Shown here piece by piece: positions 1-5,563 of a DNA stretch of 7,890 nucleotides. This stretch comes from JBEKZQ01 sp049509675 (GTDB lineage Bacteria > Planctomycetota > Planctomycetia > Pirellulales > Thermoguttaceae): assembly GCA_049509675.1 (NCBI GenBank), contig JBEKZQ010000300.1, positions 1-7,890 of the forward strand, in the 5' to 3' direction. The position numbers were made by a program, and so were the translations under genes. The notes under the pieces are model-generated. The model made no database searches. It saw nothing but the letters and a program-made list of their open reading frames with translations, and was not told the DNA's origin. Every line of letters starts with the position of its first letter. Within the stretch, counting starts at the first letter, position 1.

Positions 1-48
1 GCCGCAGTCGTAATGGCTGCTTGCGGGATCGTTCGACTTCTTTTCTAA
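1..48 (+). CDS. Possible 3' end of an upstream gene (partial)
   Basis: The first reading frame is open from base 1 to a TAA at 46-48 and would encode a hydrophobic tail, AAVVMAACGIVRLLF. A terminator-like hairpin follows 16 bases later, which is the expected position if a gene ends here. The alternative frame ending in TGA at 105-107 would instead run through that hairpin and gives a less convincing peptide. Fifteen residues are too few to name a family. A membrane protein tail is plausible from the hydrophobicity, but nothing more can be said. Confidence 0.22.
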   Translation, partial: AAVVMAACGIVRLLF

Positions 49-64
49 TCGCGACTATGATTGA

Positions 65-89
65 AAAGGCGGCCTTTGCGGCTGCCTTT
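65..89 (+). terminator. Hairpin, possible rho-independent terminator
   Basis: Bases 65-74 (AAAGGCGGCC) pair with 80-89 (GGCTGCCTTT) as a 10-bp stem with one G-T wobble and a 5-base loop, TTTGC. The 3' arm runs into a pyrimidine tract (TTTCTCTCTATCC) rather than a pure T run, so termination could be weak. It lies between the possible upstream stop (48) and the start of the first large gene (126). It could equally be a transcript-stabilising or attenuating hairpin in the leader of the downstream operon. Confidence 0.45.
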
Positions 90-125
90 CTCTCTATCCG
101 TATCTGAAGTGGTTCGAGCCTCGTC

Positions 126-2843
126 ATGTCTGCCACCAATGCGCCACTTGAGCCTGCCGGATCTCGCGCCGGCGGCGCGGAGGGCAACGTTTGCGGTGCG
201 GTGATTGCCGCAGCGGCGGGGCTGGCGGCGGCCTGGATCGCGGCGGGATCGGCCGGCCTGACGGCCCACGGGCTCCGTCATGCCCTGAGCGTTGCGGCGC
301 TGGGGATCGCAGTCGTGGCGGCCTGGCCGCGGCTCGTGCGTCCCGGCGGCGCCCTGTTGCGGATCGTCTGGTCGGCGGCGGCCGTCGCCGCTGCCGTGGC
401 GATGATCGCTTCGCCGCTGCCGGCCGTCAACGTTCTGGCGGCGCCGCTGCTCTTGCTGGTGTTGGCCCAAGGTCAGGCGGCGGGCGGGAAGGCGACGCTT
501 GCGATGGCGGCGGAAGCGGCCGTGGTGCTGGCCGTCTATCGCACGGCCTATACGTCGATGAGCCTGGCGTGGTACGGGGCCGACGCACTGGGCGGCGCCC
601 TGGGCGCCGTCGCCGGAGCACTCGCCCGCCGGCCTTTGTGGGTGGGAGCTACGATGGGCGGCGTGGACTATCTGCTCCCCATGCTGTACCTCGCGCTGCT
701 CCTGCCGCTGCGATTCCGCGCGGGCGCCGCCGGCTGGCAGACGGCAAGGCGAATCTGCTGCGCCCTGGCGGTGGTCCTGTTCGGACACTTGCTTTACCTG
801 CTGGCATTGGCGTTTTCTGCCGACGTGCTCGCCGCGCTGCCGGCGGCCGCGACGGGGCATCCGCCGGCGGGCTACGACTTGCCCGCCGCCACGCCGGCCG
901 ACGTGCTCCGCAAGCTCGTGCCTTGGTGCCTGCCGGCCTTGGCTGCCGCCATGGACAGTATCATCGCCGCCGGGCTGCTGTACGTCTTCGTGGCGAAAAA
1001 GCGGGCAGTCGCGGCTTGTCCCAACGGCCCGAGCCAGCAACCATGCGGCACATGCTACTCGCCGCTGTCGGCCTTTCTCGCGGCCGATCGTCGCGCCGGC
1101 CTGGCAGTCGTGGCAGCCCTGGTTTGCCTCTCAGCGGCCATCCCCGTTGCGGGCGTGCTGGTTTGGAGCAGGCCGGACCTGGCGGGCAAGAAGATCGTGC
1201 TCTATGAAAAGGGCTTTCTCAACTGGCTTAAGCCGGAGTATGGCCAGTACGGGCGGTTGTCGGTGGGCATGTACGGCATGCTTCCCACCTTTTTGGAAAG
1301 CCTGGGCGCACGCACGCTGATCTCGCCGGACCTCTCGCAAGAGGATCTGCAAGACGCCGACGCCCTGCTGATCATCTACCCCAACCAGCCGTGGAGCGAA
1401 GAGCAACTCCAGCGGATCGATGCTTTCGTCCGCGGGGGCGGATCGCTGATGGTCATGGGCGAGCACACGGTCCGGGAGAAGGACGGCGGCAGCCGCATCA
1501 ACGACGTGCTGGGCCCGACGGCCATGCGGGTGCCGTTCGATTCGGCCGTGTTCGCCATCGGCGGCTGGTTGCACTCGTACGACGCGATTGGACACCCCAC
1601 TTCGACGGGCATCGGCGACGAGTCGAACCAGTTCGGCGTGGTCATCGGGGCGAGCGTCGCGGCCCGCTGGCCGGCCCGGCCGATGCTGGTGGGGCGTTGG
1701 GGTTGGGCCGACGTGGGCGACCCCGACAACCCCAACGCGATGTTGGGCAACGAGCGCTACGATGCGGGCGAAAAACTGGGCGACGTGCTCCTCGCCGCCG
1801 AACAACCGCTGGGCGCCGGCAAGGTGATCTGCTTCGGCGACCCGTCGATGCTGGTCAACGGCCTGATGCCCGGCTGCCACGAGTACACCGCGCGGCTGTT
1901 CACCTATCTTGTCGGCGGCGGAAGCACGCCGCAGACGCTGGGGCGGCAACTGTCCGGCCTGGCGGCGGCCTTGCTGTTGCTGGGGCTGCTTGTGTGGCGG
2001 CCGCTTTTCTGGGGACCGGCCGCAGTCGCCCTCTCGCTGGCAACCGCGCTGGCCGTTTGCACCGCAGTCACGCATCATGCCTGGGACGTCCTGCCCGATG
2101 GCAACCTCAAGTCGCCTAATAACCTGGCCTACATCGACGGCGGCCACCTCAATGCCGACACGCCCGAATCATGGCGCGAAGACGGCCTGGGCGGCCTCGA
2201 ACTGACGCTCATCCGCAACGGCTACCTGCCCCTGCTGCTCTCGGAAGCAACGGCCCAGCGGCTCGGTCGGGCCAAGCTCCTCTTCGTCGACGCCCCGGCC
2301 CGCGAATACTCCGCCCGCGAGCGGGAAGTGGTCGCGGACTTCGTGCGGGCGGGCGGGGTCTTGATCTACGCGGTGGGCTGGGAGCGGATCGGCCCCAGTC
2401 GCCGGCTGTTGTCGGAGTTGGGGTTCCACGTCGGCCTGCCCGGAACGGCTGCCGCGGCCTCGGCCGAGAAGCCGCACCCCTTGGGGTATTTCAAGAGCCC
2501 CTTTTTTCAAGGCAACAATTACTATGCCTTCGTCCGCTTCCACGCCGCCTGGCCCGTCTATTGCGACGACCCGCAGGCCGTGCCCGTCACCTACTACGGC
2601 GAAGGGAAGCCGGTGATCGTGGCGCGGCGGTACGGGCGGGGAGCGGTGGCGGTGATCGGCGACACCTGTTTTGCCATGAACAAGAATCTGGAACATGAAG
2701 ACGGCTCGCCGTTCGAAGGGATGCGTGAGAACGCGGTCTTTTGGCGGTGGTTCCTGCCGTTGCTGACCGACGCCGTGCCCTGGTATCCGCCCAAGCCGGC
2801 GGTCGAGCCGGCCGACAAACCGGCCCCCGCGCCCTCGGAGTAA
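126..2843 (+). CDS. Multi-pass membrane protein with two GATase-like domains
   Basis: No characterised homologue is recognised. The protein has 905 residues. Residues about 20-300 form a hydrophobic block with perhaps eight to ten membrane segments, with further helices at about 324-346, 606-625 and 630-648. Between them lies a class I glutamine-amidotransferase-like (ThuA/DUF4350-like) domain at about 355-600. It has a predicted strand DADALLIIYP (411-420), a GGG turn (437-439), GEHT (445-448) and a C-terminal GDPSM (571-575). A second such domain at about 665-885 has AKLLFVDAP (716-724), RAGGVLIYAVG (741-751) and VAVIGDT (841-847). No cysteine sits at the nucleophile turn, so amidotransferase activity is unlikely. 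The soluble domains probably lie on one side of the membrane and may bind a ligand or partner. The cytosol-style loop 291-313 carries a CGTC motif. The tail (885-905) is rich in proline and alanine. ATG 126 is the first start after an in-frame stop at 105-107, without a clear Shine-Dalgarno. The gene lies 6 bp before a gene of the same architecture. Confidence 0.88.
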   Translation: MSATNAPLEPAGSRAGGAEGNVCGAVIAAAAGLAAAWIAAGSAGLTAHGLRHALSVAALGIAVVAAWPRLVRPGGALLRIVWSAAAVAAAVAMIASPLPAVNVLAAPLLLLVLAQGQAAGGKATLAMAAEAAVVLAVYRTAYTSMSLAWYGADALGGALGAVAGALARRPLWVGATMGGVDYLLPMLYLALLLPLRFRAGAAGWQTARRICCALAVVLFGHLLYLLALAFSADVLAALPAAATGHPPAGYDLPAATPADVLRKLVPWCLPALAAAMDSIIAAGLLYVFVAKKRAVAACPNGPSQQPCGTCYSPLSAFLAADRRAGLAVVAALVCLSAAIPVAGVLVWSRPDLAGKKIVLYEKGFLNWLKPEYGQYGRLSVGMYGMLPTFLESLGARTLISPDLSQEDLQDADALLIIYPNQPWSEEQLQRIDAFVRGGGSLMVMGEHTVREKDGGSRINDVLGPTAMRVPFDSAVFAIGGWLHSYDAIGHPTSTGIGDESNQFGVVIGASVAARWPARPMLVGRWGWADVGDPDNPNAMLGNERYDAGEKLGDVLLAAEQPLGAGKVICFGDPSMLVNGLMPGCHEYTARLFTYLVGGGSTPQTLGRQLSGLAAALLLLGLLVWRPLFWGPAAVALSLATALAVCTAVTHHAWDVLPDGNLKSPNNLAYIDGGHLNADTPESWREDGLGGLELTLIRNGYLPLLLSEATAQRLGRAKLLFVDAPAREYSAREREVVADFVRAGGVLIYAVGWERIGPSRRLLSELGFHVGLPGTAAAASAEKPHPLGYFKSPFFQGNNYYAFVRFHAAWPVYCDDPQAVPVTYYGEGKPVIVARRYGRGAVAVIGDTCFAMNKNLEHEDGSPFEGMRENAVFWRWFLPLLTDAVPWYPPKPAVEPADKPAPAPSE
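2837..2840 (+). promoter_or_regulatory. Ribosome binding site of second membrane gene
   Basis: GGAG ends 9 bases before ATG 2850 and lies within the last codons of the preceding gene, just before its TAA (2841-2843). This supports the 2850 start and translation coupled to the upstream gene. It is the clearest Shine-Dalgarno-like site of the three genes. Confidence 0.55.
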
Positions 2844-2849
2844 AGTTCC

Positions 2850-5480
2850 ATGCTCGCTTGGATCGGCCTCGCCCTGTTGTCCGTCTCCTGGCTCGTGGGC
2901 CTGGGCTATTATCATGGGGCGAACCCGCGGGCCTGGGCCGTCACGGTTGCCGTGGGCACGGTCTTGCTGGCCACGCGGCAGTTCCGCTTGCCGGACGGGA
3001 AGATCGCGGCTCTGGCCCTGGCGCTGGTTGCCCCGGCGGTGTGGCTCAGCGTGCGGCTCATGCCGTGGCCCTATTGCGCCGCCCCGGCGTTGATCGCTGC
3101 GGGCCTGGCGTGTGCGCTGGCGGCCGGACCGCGGACGCCGTTGGGCCGATTCTTGGCGGCCGCCGGGCGCACGTGCCTCTTGGCGGGATGTATCCTGTTG
3201 AGCCAGTCGTTGGCGATGTGGCTTTATGAAGTTGCGACGTCGCGCGCGCACGAGTTGCCCTGCCTGCTGCCGCAGTTGTTGGCCGCCGTGCTCGCCGCGC
3301 TGGGCGTCGACGCCGCCGCCCACGGCACGACCGTGGCGGTCTTCTCCATGCGTCAATCGCACCTCTTCGCCGCCACCTGGGAACTGCTGTTGGATCCGCC
3401 CACGTGGTGTTTCATCGTCGGCGGCATGGTGCTTCTGTGGTGCAAGAACGGGGCGGGCCTGCCGTGCCGCCGGCAGCTTCGGCGCTGGGCCCGGCCGGCA
3501 GCCGGACTGCTGCTGCCGATCGCCCTGTGGCTGCCTTTTCGGGCGGCGCTGTTGGTGGCCATTTACCTCGACGGCGTGCTGCGCACGGACTACGAGGCCC
3601 CGCTGAATTCAATGAAGCTCCTGTGGAACCCGTGGCTCCTGTTGGCGCTGTTGGCCGGGCCGGTGCTGCTGGCCTGGCGATTCGCCCGCACACGCGGCGA
3701 GGACCTTGAGGGCAGCAATCCCATCTCAAATCCAAGATCTCAAATTTCGGCGCGGCCCTTGAGCGTCGTGCTGGCGGTCACGGCCGCCGCATTGGTCGGA
3801 TTCGGCGTTTACTGGGAGCCCGTCGGCAATCGCAAAGACGGCCGGGTCCTCATCGAGGAGTGTCCCCCGGCGAAAGGCGACGTCTGGGAACGCACCGACA
3901 AGCCGTACGACACCGCGTGGTACGGCAACATGTCGGGCTACAATTATTACTGCATCTTCGACTATTGCGGGCGCTACTACCACGTCTCGCGGCTGACCAA
4001 ACCGGTGGACGACGCCGCCCTGGCACAGTGCGACGTATTGGTGCTGAAGATCCCCACGCGGCCGTATTCCGCCGCGGAAATCGACGCCATCACCCGTTTC
4101 GTCGCCGGCGGCGGCGGGCTGATGATGATCGGCGAGCATACCGACGTCTTCGGCTCCGGTACGGCCCTGAACAGCGTGGCCGAGAAGCTCGGTTTCTCCT
4201 TTCGCTTCGATTGCCTCTTCGGCGTCGATTCGGTGTTCGAGGAGCATTACGACCAGCCGCTGGCGCCGCATCCCATGATCCAGTACATGCCGGCGCTGGA
4301 TTTCGCCATTTCCTGCTCGATCGATCCGGGCACGAGTTCGGGCCGCGCGGTCATCCGCAACGTGGGGCTGAAGAATCTGACGGCCGATTACCACGCCGAC
4401 AACTATTATCCCCAGCCGGACGACTCCGCCGAGATGCAATACGGGGCCTTCATCCAGCTCTGGGCGGCGCGGTTTGGGCAGGGGCGGGTGGCGGCCTTCA
4501 CGGATTCCACCCTCTTCTCCAACTTCTGCGCATTCGAGCCGGGAAACTCCGAGTTGATGCTGGGCATGATCGAGTGGCTCAACCACCAGGGCGGCCCCGT
4601 CCAGGCCCGACCCTGGCTCCTGGCGGCGGGCTTGGCCGTGGCCCTGGCCGCCCTGTGGATGGCGCGGGGCTGGCAGTCGGGCGGGATCCTGCTCGTGGCC
4701 GCCGGCCTGCTGGGCTGGACTTCCGCGGCCCTGGGAAGCCGGGCCCTCCATCGCTACGCCTGCCCTTCGCCCCCGCGCGTGCGGCCCATGCGGGAAGTCG
4801 TCGTCGATCGCACCCTCTGCGACTGCCCCTTGTCGAAGAGCGGTTTCATCGAGGTTCGCGACGACATGCCTGCCGGTTTTGGAATCTTCGAGCGCTGGAT
4901 CCTGCGTTTGGGATACTTCACCTCGCGCCGCAGCGGGCCAGACGTGTTTTCCGGCAACGCGATCGTGTTTTTCCATCCCCACAAGGCCCCGCCGGCCGGC
5001 TTCGTCGACAAACTGGCGAATTACGTGCGGGGGGGCGGCAAAGTGCTCGTCGTCGATTCACCCGAAAACACCGGCTCGACGGCGGGCGAACTGCTGCGGC
5101 CGTTCGGTCTGGCGCTCGAGCCGGCCGCGGCGGCCAGCGGCCCGCTCGTTACCCGGGCCGGCTGGCCTTCGATCCCCATCACCTCGGCCGCGGCGGTCGG
5201 CGGCGGCGTACCGCTGGCCTGGGCGGGCGGCCGGCCCGTCGCCGCCCAGCTCGCCTGCGGCGACGGCTCGGTTACCGTGGTGGGATGCGGCACGCGGTTC
5301 ACCGACGTCAACATGGGCGTCACCGGCGACGTGGTCCCGGACGACCAACTCAAGGCGGTCTACGCGGTGCAGTTCGCGCTGCTGCGGGCGGTCGTCGAGG
5401 GTCGGTTGTCGGGCGGCTCCTTGCCGGGCGCGCCGCGGCATGAGGAGCGGGTTCCGCCCAAGAATCCGAAACAGCCATGA
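2850..5480 (+). CDS. Multi-pass membrane protein with two GATase-like domains, partner of preceding gene
   Basis: No named family member is recognised. The protein has 876 residues and repeats the plan of the gene before it. A hydrophobic block covers 1-280, with helices near 3-20, 28-41, 52-70, 76-92, 106-125, 138-152, 184-198, 217-240 and 260-277. A further helix lies at 303-320. A GATase-like domain (about 331-580) shows E336, W346, YGNMSGYNYY (358-367), CDVLVLKIPTRPYS (394-407), GGGLMMIGEHT (421-431) and AAFTDSTLFSN (548-558). Two helices follow (589-605, 611-628), then a second, more degenerate GATase-like domain (about 645-850) with NAIVFFHPH (703-711) and YVRGGGKVLVVDS (725-737). No nucleophile cysteine is visible at the GEHT turn. 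The membrane block, with R231 in WLPFRAALL and a later W259, is faintly like exosortases but has no CSG motif. Residues 292-300 (ISNPRSQIS) come from an AT-rich direct repeat in a linker. The stop overlaps the next start by 4 bp. The role is unknown; joint action with the first gene is inferred. Confidence 0.88.
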   Translation: MLAWIGLALLSVSWLVGLGYYHGANPRAWAVTVAVGTVLLATRQFRLPDGKIAALALALVAPAVWLSVRLMPWPYCAAPALIAAGLACALAAGPRTPLGRFLAAAGRTCLLAGCILLSQSLAMWLYEVATSRAHELPCLLPQLLAAVLAALGVDAAAHGTTVAVFSMRQSHLFAATWELLLDPPTWCFIVGGMVLLWCKNGAGLPCRRQLRRWARPAAGLLLPIALWLPFRAALLVAIYLDGVLRTDYEAPLNSMKLLWNPWLLLALLAGPVLLAWRFARTRGEDLEGSNPISNPRSQISARPLSVVLAVTAAALVGFGVYWEPVGNRKDGRVLIEECPPAKGDVWERTDKPYDTAWYGNMSGYNYYCIFDYCGRYYHVSRLTKPVDDAALAQCDVLVLKIPTRPYSAAEIDAITRFVAGGGGLMMIGEHTDVFGSGTALNSVAEKLGFSFRFDCLFGVDSVFEEHYDQPLAPHPMIQYMPALDFAISCSIDPGTSSGRAVIRNVGLKNLTADYHADNYYPQPDDSAEMQYGAFIQLWAARFGQGRVAAFTDSTLFSNFCAFEPGNSELMLGMIEWLNHQGGPVQARPWLLAAGLAVALAALWMARGWQSGGILLVAAGLLGWTSAALGSRALHRYACPSPPRVRPMREVVVDRTLCDCPLSKSGFIEVRDDMPAGFGIFERWILRLGYFTSRRSGPDVFSGNAIVFFHPHKAPPAGFVDKLANYVRGGGKVLVVDSPENTGSTAGELLRPFGLALEPAAAASGPLVTRAGWPSIPITSAAAVGGGVPLAWAGGRPVAAQLACGDGSVTVVGCGTRFTDVNMGVTGDVVPDDQLKAVYAVQFALLRAVVEGRLSGGSLPGAPRHEERVPPKNPKQP
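3723..3745 (+). repeat. AT-rich intragenic direct repeat
   Basis: ATCTCAAAT occurs at 3723-3731 and again at 3737-3745, 14 bases apart, in an AT-rich patch inside an otherwise GC-rich gene. It encodes ISNPRSQIS, residues 292-300 of the second membrane protein, in the linker between the membrane block and the next helix. The reading frame is kept. The composition differs sharply from the flanks, suggesting an inserted short dispersed element rather than sequence conserved for function. Confidence 0.6.
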
Positions 5481-5563
5481 ATGCCGGAAAACTCCTCATC
5501 GCCCTGGTCGCGGCAGCAGCCGCATGGTCCCTGGCGGCCGGCGCCGACCTCGCCTCGGGCGCC
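5477..5563 (+). other. Signal peptide coding region
   Basis: Residues 1-29 of the repeat protein start MNAGKLLIALVAAAAAW: a short basic n-region, an alanine/leucine core and small residues at two candidate cleavage sites (AGA at 21-23, SGA at 27-29). Mature sequence probably starts at D24 or T30, just before the TWVG strand. Sec-dependent export is inferred. Confidence 0.75.

Noticed and set aside
45..1040. Long minus-strand open frame, 331 codons
   Set aside because: It lies wholly opposite the first membrane gene and its upstream leader. Its product is rich in R, Q, G and H, as expected from the complement of GC-rich coding DNA, and has no recognisable domain.
3726..4982. Minus-strand open frame, 418 codons, opposite gene 2
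   Set aside because: It covers the GEHT-containing domain of the plus-strand gene, which shows clear protein-level similarity to gene 1. The antisense product is rich in charged residues and glycine with no motif.
3860..5443. Plus-strand open frame, 527 codons, in another frame of gene 2
   Set aside because: It is arginine-rich with no domain and arises from the high GC content. Gene 2 spans it with a coherent membrane and domain plan.
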